From positions 248,001 to 312,000 of the forward strand of contig CACYHH010000001.1 of NCBI GenBank assembly GCA_902774115.1: 64,000 nucleotides of DNA, in the 5' to 3' direction. The notes below the pieces were generated by a model. It searched no databases. It was not told the DNA's origin and worked only from the letters and a program-made list of their open reading frames with translations. This DNA is from an uncultured Spirochaetales bacterium. GTDB lineage: Bacteria > UBP6 > UBA1177. Below are positions 27,356 through 36,136 of this stretch, one piece after another (within the stretch, counting starts at the first letter, position 1; each line of letters begins with the position of its first letter). Position numbers and translations under genes: made by a program.

Positions 27356-27429
27356 TGGATCCCGAACAAGGATTCGAACCTTGATTGACGGAGCCAGAAT
27401 CCGTAGTCCTGCCATTGGACGATCCGGGA
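27356..27429 (-). tRNA. tRNA-Gln (anticodon CTG), CCA encoded
   Basis: The acceptor TCCCGGA pairs with TTCGGGA (one G-U pair). The anticodon stem is ACGGA/TCCGT with loop TTCTGGC, giving anticodon CTG. T arm is CAAGG-TTCGAAT-CCTTG, with an encoded CCA. It begins 10 bp after the stop of the small exported protein gene, so it is probably processed from that transcript. Confidence 0.95.
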
Positions 27430-27439
27430 ACCTCATGCT

Positions 27440-27796
27440 TTATTTGAAGATTCTTGCAAAGACCTTGTCATCCCAACCGATGACATAGATTTTGTGCCAC
27501 GGTGCAGACTGCTTCAGGTTGTAGAAAACATGAACCCGATAATTCTCTTCGTTGGTGAGCAGTTCGTCTTTAACCGAACTGTCTCCCACGAAAAGCGCCT
27601 GAACCTGTTTTACCGAAGTATCGAAGTCTTTCATGAGCTGATACTTGTTGTCTCCGGTCTTAGTTGCCTGAGCCGGAAGGTAGGCCAAATTCAGATCTTT
27701 TGCAAAAATTCCAAAACTCAAAAGTGAAAGGACGATCAAAACGGCGGCTTTATAGCCAAAAAATTTTTTAAAGTCAAGAAAAAAATTCATTTTCAC
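27440..27796 (-). CDS. Small exported protein, function unknown
   Basis: The product is 118 aa. Residues 1-32 form a signal peptide or membrane anchor (FFGYKAAVLIVLSLLSFGIF, then AKDLN). The mature part is about 85 aa and contains FVGDSSVKDELL and a C-terminal YVIGWDDKVFARIFK. No family is recognised. It is the third gene of a minus-strand run with two lipoproteins and lies directly upstream of the two tRNAs. Confidence 0.65.
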   Translation of the reverse strand: MKMNFFLDFKKFFGYKAAVLIVLSLLSFGIFAKDLNLAYLPAQATKTGDNKYQLMKDFDTSVKQVQALFVGDSSVKDELLTNEENYRVHVFYNLKQSAPWHKIYVIGWDDKVFARIFK

Positions 27797-27819
27797 GAAA
27801 AAATCTCCGTTTTCTTTAA

Positions 27820-28818
27820 CTATTCGCCCTGATTCTGGAGTTCTTTGATTTTGTCTTTGAGAGCTTTTTCTCTTTCCCAGATCTCTTTGAGCTGTTTTCT
27901 TGCCTCTTCGTCAGCCTTTTTGGTGTCTTCGATGAGCTTTTTAAGTCTGTCTCTCTCTTTGTTTTCTGCAACGAGTTCCTGCGGAGTGATGTGAACGCCG
28001 TCGATAAGGTAGAAGTTGAAGGAAAGCGGCTGATCGGGATCCCACTCTTCGGGAATGTCCTTTACGACAGTTTTGAAAACTTTTACCGAGTTGGGAAGAA
28101 GCGAAGTCCTGAGACCTTCATATCTCATATCGGTTACGGGAAGGAAGTTTTCAGCATATATTACGTCGCCGTTTTTGTCTTTGAAGCGGACTCTGATGCC
28201 GACTCTGATCATGTCAAGGTCGCTGCTGCCGTTGAGGATCGTTCCGGTAAGTTCTGCAAGTCCGGGGCGTCCGGGAACCTTTTTGCCGGTGATGTCGTCG
28301 ATTTTGATGAGTCCTTTGTAGTTTTTAAGAAGGTTTGCAAGTCTTGCCTGCTCGGCGTTGCGATCTGAGATTTCAGCCATAAGCGTCTGAAGTTCGACTT
28401 TGAAAGCCTCGCCTTCCTTGACAATTCTGACGGTGAATATAAGTGACGCGTCAGCGTTCATGACACCAGCCATACGACCCATGTTAGCCGTCTGACCTGT
28501 AGCTTCGATGAAAGCCTTGGTTTCTGCATCGATGACGATATTTGCACGCGAAGTTCTGATTTCGGCACCGATTTTTCCTTTATATGTCGTTGTCGCAAAA
28601 TCTTTGAAATCATCGAATGTTACGACTTTTTTCATTTCGGTTGAAAGCCAGTTGTCGTAAATGTCCTGCAAAGTTCCCTGTTTGCCGTCTGAAGCATCGC
28701 GGACAGCATAAAGATAGCTCTGGATGAAAGCATCGACCTGATCCTGAAGAGATTTCGATTTTTCGCCGCAGCTGACGAACATCAGTGCTGCAAGCAAGCA
28801 AAGCATCAATTTTTTCAT
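27820..28818 (-). CDS. Lipoprotein with FxLYD-like domain and C-terminal coiled coil
   Basis: The product is 332 aa from the ATG at 28818, which follows CAGGAGG. The lipobox is MFVSC (Cys18). Residues about 20-170 are a helical/mixed domain. Residues about 185-290 contain a beta-sandwich-like stretch (GLAELTGTILNGSSDLDMIR...VRFKDKNGDVIYAENF) reminiscent of FxLYD domains. The last 50 residues are a Lys/Glu-rich coiled coil. Such proteins usually sit in the periplasm; the function is unknown. A TAATAT with a downstream GTTCGCGC at 28851-28864 may be its own promoter. Confidence 0.72.
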   Translation of the reverse strand: MKKLMLCLLAALMFVSCGEKSKSLQDQVDAFIQSYLYAVRDASDGKQGTLQDIYDNWLSTEMKKVVTFDDFKDFATTTYKGKIGAEIRTSRANIVIDAETKAFIEATGQTANMGRMAGVMNADASLIFTVRIVKEGEAFKVELQTLMAEISDRNAEQARLANLLKNYKGLIKIDDITGKKVPGRPGLAELTGTILNGSSDLDMIRVGIRVRFKDKNGDVIYAENFLPVTDMRYEGLRTSLLPNSVKVFKTVVKDIPEEWDPDQPLSFNFYLIDGVHITPQELVAENKERDRLKKLIEDTKKADEEARKQLKEIWEREKALKDKIKELQNQGE

Positions 28819-28864
28819 AATTCCTCCTGAAAAAGTAAAAAAACAATGTTGCGCGAACATATTA

Positions 28865-30796
28865 TCACTTTAAATATAAGTCAAGAATATAATAACCTTT
28901 GAGATTCATTGCCGAAATATTGGAGCTTTCGCTCATGAACGGCGTGATTTTTACGGTGTAAGTCTCTCCCGCCTTCACTTTGTGTGCGATGAAGCTGTAT
29001 TTGTTGAAGTGGATAGATTCCATCATGTCGTCTGAAGCAGCGGTTTCAACGCCTTTATGCAGCAAGGTCATCACCGTATCTATGTCGAAAGAGGTCGATT
29101 CCCGGTCGGGACTTGTATAAATATAGACTGTTCCGTCCCGTTCCGCCGTAAATTCAAAGGTGTTCTCGTAAAAATCGCTGTCGGTGTCGAAATATCCGAA
29201 GTAAGCTGCACCGGTCTTGATTTTGACCGGATTTTTGTCTGTTCCGTGACTCCATTTTTCGGGTTCGGAAACGCTTTCCTCGATCGAAAGTGTCAGTTTT
29301 TCTCCTGAATTCTGTTCGCATTCATTGATGTAAAGTCCGAAAATCAGATCTTCGGTTTTTTCATATTTTCTTGAGAAAAATCGGAGTGTTTCAGCCGGAT
29401 CGGGCATTGCAAACGGCATGAGGTCGCGGTCGAAAATGTAAAGACCGGCGAGATTTCCCGGCACGGAAAGGGTGATTTCGGCGAGATTTTTTTCTTTGTC
29501 TGCGTGCCAGCGGAAAAATTTCCAGCCGCAGTCCGGAAGTTCCGTCTCAAGAACGCCTTCCGATGAGTCGAAAGTTTCCATTGTGTTGTCTTTTGTTATT
29601 TCAAGAGTATACGGAACGCCGCTTCCCAAAAGGTCAAGGTAAATTTCGCCGTTGAAAGGGGAAAGCATATTGATGTTGTGCGTTTCGGTGCCGCTTAGCA
29701 TACTTGCCCGCAGCGCGATAAGACCGCTTCCTGTGATGTTGTATGAAGAACCCCATATTTCGGCAATGAAAGGATTCGGATTTTCCGGCGTGATTTTTAC
29801 GGAAAGAATGTCGCCTTTTTCGACCTTGAATCTGAACCAGTCTTCATCGTCGCTTTCTTCGCCTAAAATATTTTTCTTTTCAGTGTCCAGGTTGCCTGAA
29901 ATATCGGCAGAATCAGTAATGTTGGCGTAGTTGAATGTGTCGTTGGGTTCAAGTTCCGCAGATTCGGGCTGCTGCGTGAAGGAAATGTCGAAAGCCTCGT
30001 CCTCCGTTTCGTCGAGATCAAGGAGCATTCTTCCGGTTACAAGAAGGTGACGCAGATTTCCTTCGAGCCGTGAGTAGATGAGAGGGTCGATTTTATTGCT
30101 GTAGTAGTCTTCGTCGTCGTTTCCGGCAACGATTTCACGGCTTCCGCAGTTCATGACGAAAGAAAATTTGTCGCTCAGCATATTTTTTGTGCTGACGTTT
30201 ATCTGGTAAAGCGCACTTTTTTCAAAAACCGGTTCAAGAATGTCGATATGCCTGCCTGATTTTGAAAATATTCTTTTAACTGTTGAATTTGATTCGATTT
30301 TTTCGTATGTATCCGTGTCGCAGATATGACTTGAAACGACCCTGAACCAGTATTTGAAGCCGCCGGTTTTTTTTCCATCGCCTGTGTTTCTTTTGTCGCC
30401 GATCTCAAAATACTGCCAGCCGTCGGCAGTTGTTATGAAAGTTGCCTGACGTTTTCCGGGAACTTTGAAAATTGCGAATGAGTAGTTTCCCAGATTGTCG
30501 GTGTGACCTATGTACGGCTCGAAATTTTTTTCTCTGCTTTCAAATTCGAAAGTTATGAGCGTTCCCGACGGCAGCCAAATCTTGAAAAGATCGGTATCCG
30601 CCGAATTTCTTTTGGGTTTTGCAATTTCTGCTGCGTAGATGTTTCCTTCCGAAATTTCCAAAGCCTGATAAGTCGCCTCGTTCGGTTCGGCTTCGTATAT
30701 ATATTCGGCTGAATCAATGTATTTCGTGTGTTCGCAGCCGAGAACAAACGGCAGAAACAGCAAAAACCGGAAATATTTCGGAAATTTTAACGTCAA
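28865..30796 (-). CDS. Large lipoprotein with pre-peptidase C-terminal-like (PPC) domains
   Basis: The product is 643 aa, starting at TTG 30796 since no ATG lies ahead of the signal peptide; the lipobox is FVLGC. At least two units open with the PPC hallmark EAEPNEATYQALEI and ELEPNDTFNYANIT and continue with DxDLFKIWLPSG or DEDWFRFKVEKGD. PPC domains are beta-sandwich accessory modules of secreted proteins. No catalytic domain is visible. A 10-bp inverted repeat lies 14 bp upstream of the start and could control it together with the divergent gene. Confidence 0.75.
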   Translation of the reverse strand: MTLKFPKYFRFLLFLPFVLGCEHTKYIDSAEYIYEAEPNEATYQALEISEGNIYAAEIAKPKRNSADTDLFKIWLPSGTLITFEFESREKNFEPYIGHTDNLGNYSFAIFKVPGKRQATFITTADGWQYFEIGDKRNTGDGKKTGGFKYWFRVVSSHICDTDTYEKIESNSTVKRIFSKSGRHIDILEPVFEKSALYQINVSTKNMLSDKFSFVMNCGSREIVAGNDDEDYYSNKIDPLIYSRLEGNLRHLLVTGRMLLDLDETEDEAFDISFTQQPESAELEPNDTFNYANITDSADISGNLDTEKKNILGEESDDEDWFRFKVEKGDILSVKITPENPNPFIAEIWGSSYNITGSGLIALRASMLSGTETHNINMLSPFNGEIYLDLLGSGVPYTLEITKDNTMETFDSSEGVLETELPDCGWKFFRWHADKEKNLAEITLSVPGNLAGLYIFDRDLMPFAMPDPAETLRFFSRKYEKTEDLIFGLYINECEQNSGEKLTLSIEESVSEPEKWSHGTDKNPVKIKTGAAYFGYFDTDSDFYENTFEFTAERDGTVYIYTSPDRESTSFDIDTVMTLLHKGVETAASDDMMESIHFNKYSFIAHKVKAGETYTVKITPFMSESSNISAMNLKGYYILDLYLK

Positions 30797-30809
30797 GGCA
30801 GCAAACTCC

Positions 30810-30843
30810 GCAACAAATCGGGATGATTATTCAGATTTGTTGC
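30810..30843. promoter_or_regulatory. 10-bp inverted repeat between divergent lipoprotein genes
   Basis: GCAACAAATC (30810-30819) and GATTTGTTGC (30834-30843) are perfect inverted arms with 14 nt between. The element lies just upstream of the TTG start of the minus-strand PPC lipoprotein, so it may be a protein-binding operator or a leader hairpin. Confidence 0.5.
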
Positions 30844-30913
30844 CGAAAGTAAATATAAACGGCGGATTTAGAGGATCAAAAAACGCTCTCGCAATTTTTG
30901 CTTATCTTTTATG

Positions 30914-30941
30914 TTTACAAATAATATAAATTTGTTAAAAT
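30914..30941 (+). promoter_or_regulatory. Promoter of the Cys-rich lipoprotein gene
   Basis: TTTACA (30914-30919), a 16-bp spacer and TAAAAT (30936-30941), followed by AGTGCGG and a seven-T tract. Confidence 0.65.
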
Positions 30942-30969
30942 AGTGCGGTTTTTTTATAGGGAGAGAAAG

Positions 30970-32316
30970 ATGAAGTTTTCAGCTTTGATTTCAGTTTTGT
31001 TCCTTTGCTTTGTTTTTGCAGCATGCGCTTCGGAAGATGATGAGTCATGCGTCACTGTTTTGGACTGCCCTGACGGTTATTCCTGTGTAAATTCGGTCTG
31101 CCAGCCTCCGGTTGCGGTAAACGATGCAGATTCTCCGGATGGTGTTGAAAATCAGGATTCTTCGGAAACTTCTGATTCAGGTGATCCCGAAGATGTGGAA
31201 CTCGATGAATACGAAACACCGATAATAGGCGACGATGATGATGTAACAGCTTCATCCGGTTGTCCGAATGACTGCAGCAATTTCGGTGAATGTAATATCG
31301 AAACAGGAAAATGCACATGCGATGAAACTCATGCCGGCGAAGACTGCTCGGAATGTGCCGAAGGTTATCATTTGGAAGCGGAAGGTGACGATGAAGACGG
31401 AAATCCAGATGTCCGCTCATGCGTAGTCAATCTGACATGCGATCCGAATCCGTGCAACAACAACGGATGCAAAGAAGTAGGAGATACAGTCAAATGCACA
31501 TGCACGGCTTCTTCACACCTCGGCGGAAGATGGTGTGAGAAATGCGCTGACGGTTATATGCTGAATAATGCCGGAGTTTGCAAGGAAGATTGTTCTCTTA
31601 AAACCTGCACTCCTCCGCAGAAATGCGGAATCGACTATGCAACCAACGAAGCCAGCTGCAATGAGTGCGAAAACGAATATTATACCGGAACGGACTGCAA
31701 AAGCTGTGATCCGGTTCATTTCTGCAACGGTCACGCAACGGCGTGTGTTGTTGAAGGAGGCACGGAAAAATGTACATGTGAAGCCGCTTATCAAGGAGAA
31801 AAATGCAATACCTGCGCTTCGGGATATTTCCAAAGCAACGGCAGCTGCATAAAAAATTGCGATGCGAACAAGTGCTTTAAAACATATCAATGTACGGGAA
31901 CTTCCATGTTCGGGTTCGAGACAACGGCTACAGTCAGCGGACACGGCACATGCAGCAATACAACAGGCGAATGTATGTGCGATGCAGGATGGTTGACGGC
32001 AGGTTCAGGTTCCGGAGAAACTGTTGAGTGCGGTATCCTTACTGTTTTGGAAACGCTTAACAATGTCGAATGTACGATCTGCGATAAAAACAATCCGCCG
32101 TCGCAGTATGCCTCAACTGGTTGTCCGCAGAGCTTGACTGGAGATACTTCACTCTGCAACTCGATATATTCATTTACTTTCTGCGGTATGAGCGGAACAT
32201 GCTACTACGAGCCGACAGGAGCACATCAGCTTTACTGCGTATGCAACGACGGTTATCATCTTGACAACGGTGACAAATACAGCGGTTACTGCGAAGCTGA
32301 TTCAACAGGCGAATAA
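30970..32316 (+). CDS. Cys-rich EGF/laminin-like lipoprotein
   Basis: The product is 448 aa with lipobox FAAC (Cys19), then an acidic Ser/Asp/Glu linker (residues about 40-95). The rest is a string of EGF/laminin-EGF-like units such as CSNFGECNIETGKCTCDETH with GEDCSECAEGYH, and KCTCEAAYQGEKCNTCASGY. The spacing CxC...GxxCxxCxxGY is close to laminin-type EGF repeats. It is predicted to be a disulfide-rich surface protein; the ligand is unknown. lexA follows with its own promoter. Confidence 0.8.
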   Translation: MKFSALISVLFLCFVFAACASEDDESCVTVLDCPDGYSCVNSVCQPPVAVNDADSPDGVENQDSSETSDSGDPEDVELDEYETPIIGDDDDVTASSGCPNDCSNFGECNIETGKCTCDETHAGEDCSECAEGYHLEAEGDDEDGNPDVRSCVVNLTCDPNPCNNNGCKEVGDTVKCTCTASSHLGGRWCEKCADGYMLNNAGVCKEDCSLKTCTPPQKCGIDYATNEASCNECENEYYTGTDCKSCDPVHFCNGHATACVVEGGTEKCTCEAAYQGEKCNTCASGYFQSNGSCIKNCDANKCFKTYQCTGTSMFGFETTATVSGHGTCSNTTGECMCDAGWLTAGSGSGETVECGILTVLETLNNVECTICDKNNPPSQYASTGCPQSLTGDTSLCNSIYSFTFCGMSGTCYYEPTGAHQLYCVCNDGYHLDNGDKYSGYCEADSTGE

Positions 32317-32328
32317 ATCACTTTTTTC

Positions 32329-32356
32329 TTGACCTTATAAATTTCAGGTATATAAT
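32329..32356 (+). promoter_or_regulatory. lexA promoter
   Basis: TTGACC (32329-32334), a 16-bp spacer and TATAAT (32351-32356), then CCGGCG and T-rich sequence. ACCT and AGGT arms flank 10 nt inside the spacer (32332-32349), a possible autoregulatory operator; this is not certain. Confidence 0.65.
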
Positions 32357-32388
32357 CCGGCGTTTATGTTTTTTTATGAGGTGAAAAA

Positions 32389-33033
32389 ATGAAAACGTCG
32401 AATCGTAACGGACTTACGGAATCTCAGGCAAAAGTTTTGAAGATTATCAATGATTTTATTGCTGAAAACGGCTATTCTCCGACTGCAAAAGAGATCGCCG
32501 AAATTCTGCACATTACGCAGACTTCGGTTTTTGAGCAGCTTGAAAGGCTTGAGAAAAAAAGGTATATAACCCGCCAGAAAGGTGCTGCAAGAACTATCGG
32601 TATTCTTAATTCTGTCGTAGAGGAGAAGCCTGTAAAAAGCGAATCTGTCAAACTTGTAAAGGTTCCTGTTATCGGAACTATTGCAGCCGGTGTTCCGATT
32701 TTTGCCGACGAAAATATGGAAGGTGAGATTCTTGTCGACGAAAGCAACATCGGAAAGGGGAGGTTCTTTGCTCTCAGAGTCCGCGGCGACAGTATGATCA
32801 ATGCCGGAATAAACAACGGAGATCTCGTCATAATAAAGCGCCAGCCTCTTGCCGAAAACGGTGATATAATTGCAGCTCTTATTGACAGCGAGGCTACTTT
32901 GAAACGCCTTTCGATGACGAATGATGAAGTTTTTCTCCTTCCTGAAAACGAAAAATACTCTCCAATAAACGTTACCTGTCGTGAGGATTTCAGGATTTTG
33001 GGAAAAATGGTCACGACTGTCACTGTCATGTAA
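32389..33033 (+). CDS. lexA: LexA repressor, SOS regulator
   Basis: The product is 214 aa. The N-terminal winged helix (ESQAKVLKIINDFIAENGYSP...TSVFEQLERLEKK) matches LexA DNA-binding domains. The autocleavage site is Ala100-Gly101 in TIAAGVPI. The serine-lysine dyad is Ser135 in RGDSMINAGI and Lys172 in SEATLKRL. On DNA damage, RecA filaments trigger self-cleavage and de-repress SOS genes. GAGGTG precedes the ATG. The downstream gene has a separate promoter. Confidence 0.95.
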   Translation: MKTSNRNGLTESQAKVLKIINDFIAENGYSPTAKEIAEILHITQTSVFEQLERLEKKRYITRQKGAARTIGILNSVVEEKPVKSESVKLVKVPVIGTIAAGVPIFADENMEGEILVDESNIGKGRFFALRVRGDSMINAGINNGDLVIIKRQPLAENGDIIAALIDSEATLKRLSMTNDEVFLLPENEKYSPINVTCREDFRILGKMVTTVTVM

Positions 33034-33069
33034 GGAAGGAACCTGAAACGTCCCGGCTTCTCAATTGTT

Positions 33070-33097
33070 TTGACAACCTTATAAATACTGCTAATAT
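33070..33097 (+). promoter_or_regulatory. Promoter of the porin gene
   Basis: TTGACA (33070-33075), a 16-bp spacer, TAATAT (33092-33097), then TAACGGC and a T-tract. ACCTTATAAAT occurs at the same relative place as in the lexA promoter. Confidence 0.7.
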
Positions 33098-33127
33098 TAA
33101 CGGCTTTTTTTGTGAGGTGTGAAAATT

Positions 33128-34618
33128 ATGAACAGTTTTGTCAAGAGTTTATTCGTTTTTATGTTGTTTTTTGTTCCTTTCTGTCTTGCTGCAGATGAAG
33201 CGGAATCTCCTGTTTCGGAAGATAAAAAGCCCGAAACAAGTGATGCGGCTGCGGCGACTGCTGAAAACCAGCCTGCGGAAGAGAAGGCAGAAACTCAGGA
33301 AAAGAAAAAAGATGACGGCAGAGGTTTTGTTTTCGGTTCTTACGGCAGAGTTCAGCCTGCGACCGATCTTCGCGGCGGCTCTCCGAAGTGGGTGAATATA
33401 GTCGGTCACGGCAGCAGGCTCGAACAGTCGAGTTACGTCGAGCTTGATTTCGCATATCTTTTGCCGAAGCTGGGTGACAACGGTCCTTTGTTTGACTTTG
33501 TTTCGACTCTCGCTTTTTCCGAATCGCTTTTTCATGACAACGGCAAATGGATTGCGCTGAATACGGTCAGAAATCTCTTTGTAAGGGCTGAAAATGTTTT
33601 CTGGAAGCCGCTCGGTTTCTGGGTAGGAAGCAGGATGTACCGCGGCGATGATATCTATCTTCTGGATTTCTGGCCGCTTGACGATGACAATATCTACGGC
33701 GGCGGCGTAACGCTTCATTTTGATACATGGGCTCTTGAATATTATTTCGGTTTCAACCGTCTCGAAGTCGACTGGCAGTATCAGGAGCAGGAAGTCGTTT
33801 CGGATACTTTCGGTTCCGAAAGCATAACATGGATGGACAGGCAGCGTATCGTTACAGGTCTTAAGTATATGCAGAGATACAATATTTCTGAAAAACTCGG
33901 CTTGAAATGGAAGCTGATCGGTGAATTTCAGCGGATAAGTGCCGGCGAAAAAAGCAACGATCCGCTGGATGATGACAATTCGATAGTTTATCCGGAAGAT
34001 TTCGGCTGGTCTCTCGGCGCTCAGCTTGGTCTTTTCGGTTATGCAAAGAACAGTTTTACAGATATTTTCTTCAAATATTCCGGCGGGCTTGCTGCCTACG
34101 GTCTTATGAGTGTTCCGTGGGGATTCGATTCCGATTACAAAACGAAGGATGCGCGCGAAATCCTTTTTGCGGTCACATCCAATCTTGAAATCGGCTGGTT
34201 CGGAGCGATTTTCGGCGGTTATGTCCGTTCTTTCAGGGATTCCGACGGCAACAAATACGACAACGATGATTTTGTCGAATATACTTTTTCGCTTCGTCCG
34301 CACTTCTTTATTCACGAGAACTTCTATTTAGCTTTCGAAGTTTCGCATCAGCTCAAGGATATGAACGGTCTGACAACTCTTAATAACGGCGAAACCAAAA
34401 GCATTCTGCCTCAGGTTACGAAATTTTCGCTTATTCCGATAGTCACTTACGGCGGCGGAAATTACGGCAGACCTCAGCTTCGTTTAGTTTACACGCTTGC
34501 AGTACAGAACGACGATGCCCGCTACTCCTACAACAAAGAGGATTTCCGCGCGAAACATTCCATACTTCACTATTTCGGTTTAAGCGCAGAGTGGTGGTTC
34601 AATGTCGATCACAGATAA
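33128..34618 (+). CDS. LamB-like carbohydrate porin (outer membrane)
   Basis: The product is 496 aa. ATG 33128 is preferred to GTG 33119 because GAGGTG lies 9 nt upstream of the former and touches the latter. Signal peptide to CLAADEA, then a Glu/Ala-rich, coiled-coil-like stretch (residues about 25-60). The barrel follows with alternating aromatic strands: GFVFGSYGRVQPATDL, then VFWKPLGFWVGSRMYRGDD and IYLLDFWPLDDDN, which parallel the maltoporin segment FWxGKRYYRRxDVHxxDFxYW. The C-terminus HYFGLSAEWWFNVDHR is not a classical Phe end. Substrate is unknown, perhaps maltodextrin-like sugars. Confidence 0.75.
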   Translation: MNSFVKSLFVFMLFFVPFCLAADEAESPVSEDKKPETSDAAAATAENQPAEEKAETQEKKKDDGRGFVFGSYGRVQPATDLRGGSPKWVNIVGHGSRLEQSSYVELDFAYLLPKLGDNGPLFDFVSTLAFSESLFHDNGKWIALNTVRNLFVRAENVFWKPLGFWVGSRMYRGDDIYLLDFWPLDDDNIYGGGVTLHFDTWALEYYFGFNRLEVDWQYQEQEVVSDTFGSESITWMDRQRIVTGLKYMQRYNISEKLGLKWKLIGEFQRISAGEKSNDPLDDDNSIVYPEDFGWSLGAQLGLFGYAKNSFTDIFFKYSGGLAAYGLMSVPWGFDSDYKTKDAREILFAVTSNLEIGWFGAIFGGYVRSFRDSDGNKYDNDDFVEYTFSLRPHFFIHENFYLAFEVSHQLKDMNGLTTLNNGETKSILPQVTKFSLIPIVTYGGGNYGRPQLRLVYTLAVQNDDARYSYNKEDFRAKHSILHYFGLSAEWWFNVDHR

Positions 34619-34644
34619 TTTTCACTCTTCGTTTGAAAAAAATT

Positions 34645-34672
34645 CAGAATATTTGGTTTCTGCGTATAATAA
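34645..34672 (+). promoter_or_regulatory. Promoter of lapA-lapB
   Basis: TTCAGA (34645-34650), a 16-bp spacer and TATAAT (34667-34672), then AAGGCG and a T-tract. Confidence 0.55.
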
Positions 34673-34705
34673 GGCGTTTTTTGTTTGTTAAATCGAGGGT
34701 GAATC

Positions 34706-35083
34706 ATGAAACTGGTTAAAAAACTGCTTTTTATTTTAGTGATAGCGCTGATTGCGGTTTTGATCTCATATTTTGCAAGAGTGAACGATACAAATGTAAC
34801 TCTCAATCTGATTTTCGTTTCCGTAAAGGATATTCAGCTCTGGCTGCTTTCTCTGTTCTGCTTTCTTGCAGGTGTTATTTTTTCTGTTATGGCTGTCTTT
34901 ATTGACATTGTGTTTATGTCCGGCAACGAAAGAAAGTTACGCAAAGAGCTGAAAAAGCTGAAATCCGAGCTTATTGCTGTCCGCAATGAAAAGTTGGCCG
35001 ATATTGACGATTCGACATTTACCGAAAACGGCGAGAATCTTCCTTCAACTGAGGTCGAAAAAGAAAATCAGGAACAAAATTAG
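34706..35083 (+). CDS. lapA: LapA-domain (DUF1049) membrane protein
   Basis: The product is 125 aa with two transmembrane segments (residues about 5-25 and 45-70) separated by NDTNVTLNLIFVSVKDIQ, followed by a cytoplasmic coiled coil (ERKLRKELKKLKSELI) and an acidic tail. This is the layout of LapA/YciS. Its pairing with a LapB-type TPR gene directly downstream strengthens the call. The LapA/LapB pair tunes LpxC turnover and lipopolysaccharide synthesis in Gram-negative bacteria. Confidence 0.85.
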   Translation: MKLVKKLLFILVIALIAVLISYFARVNDTNVTLNLIFVSVKDIQLWLLSLFCFLAGVIFSVMAVFIDIVFMSGNERKLRKELKKLKSELIAVRNEKLADIDDSTFTENGENLPSTEVEKENQEQN

Positions 35084-35092
35084 GAGTTTGCT

Positions 35093-36136
35093 TTGTGGTT
35101 CTTTGATGGTTTCAGGAAAAAAAGCAAAAAATATACTTCAACTTATAAATTTCCGGCTGATATTCAGGATTTTTTCGATGCTCTGCGGGACTGCCATCTG
35201 AACCACCGTCCTGAATACTTCACCAAACTTAAAAAACTTGCCGGCGTCTATCCAGAAGAACCTGTGTTCTGGCTTTTTGCCGGAGATGTTCTGCGCGACA
35301 AAAATCCGGAAAAGGCTCTTGAACTTCACCGTGACGTGCTTTTCAGACCTGTTACGGCGGGTGTTTTCCGGGCGATGGTTCTGGAGCATATCGCTCGGGA
35401 TTATATGGTTCTTAAGCAGAACAAAAAGGCGGTTTCAGTGCTGAAAGACGCTGTCAAGTGTGCCGACTATGCTCCGGCCGCGCTTCTGCTTTCCGAGGTT
35501 TACGAAGCTGAAGGCGACTATGACGCCGGGCTTGAAGAAATCAAGAGATACCTTTCCCTTACAGATCCTAAAAATGAAGCGGTTATGGCACGTTACTGCG
35601 CCAGAGCGGCAAATCATTTTTTCAGGCTGCGTGAAAATGACAAAAACGGAGCTTTGAAATGGCTTTCGGTTTTTTCAAAAAAGTGCGGGGACGAACAGCA
35701 GACGCTTTTTGCCGATTATATCTCGGTTCTTATAAACTCAAATAATAAGAAAAGCTCGGAATATCTTAGAAAAATCATTGACTTAGGTGAAAATCACGAG
35801 ATTTTTGCCCGTTCGCTTCTTCTTTATTTTGAGAACGGAAGCGAGATAAATTACGGTGTCGAAGGTGCTTACAAAGAGTTGTTCCAGCTGCTTTTCAACA
35901 AAAATCTCAAATATGAAGGGAAAAGTTCGAATATCGGCCAGGAAACGCTCGCAGCTCAGAAATTAACAGTCAGAAATTCACTTTCATCGGATTTTGATAT
36001 TCTTGACACGGCGATTCCCGATCGTTCCTTGTTCGTGTGCAGCGAATGCGGCAGGCATTTGACCGAAATTTTACCGGCATGTCCTCATTGTCAGAAAATA
36101 ACAGGCAGAAAATTCAAAATAAATCAGGAGGTTTAG
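35093..36136 (+). CDS. lapB: LapB-like TPR protein with C-terminal rubredoxin-like metal site
   Basis: The product is 347 aa and starts at TTG 35093, supported by TAGGAG six bases upstream that overlaps the lapA stop. The body consists of TPR helices (for example AGDVLRDKNPEKALELHRDVL, SEVYEAEGDYDAGLEEIKRYL in segments). The C-terminus has Cys316, Cys319, Cys330 and Cys333 (CSECGRH...ACPHC), the rubredoxin-type knuckles of LapB/YciM. E. coli LapB has an N-terminal membrane helix; here none is visible, so membrane recruitment may rely on LapA. It is predicted to regulate LpxC degradation. Confidence 0.85.
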   Translation: MWFFDGFRKKSKKYTSTYKFPADIQDFFDALRDCHLNHRPEYFTKLKKLAGVYPEEPVFWLFAGDVLRDKNPEKALELHRDVLFRPVTAGVFRAMVLEHIARDYMVLKQNKKAVSVLKDAVKCADYAPAALLLSEVYEAEGDYDAGLEEIKRYLSLTDPKNEAVMARYCARAANHFFRLRENDKNGALKWLSVFSKKCGDEQQTLFADYISVLINSNNKKSSEYLRKIIDLGENHEIFARSLLLYFENGSEINYGVEGAYKELFQLLFNKNLKYEGKSSNIGQETLAAQKLTVRNSLSSDFDILDTAIPDRSLFVCSECGRHLTEILPACPHCQKITGRKFKINQEV

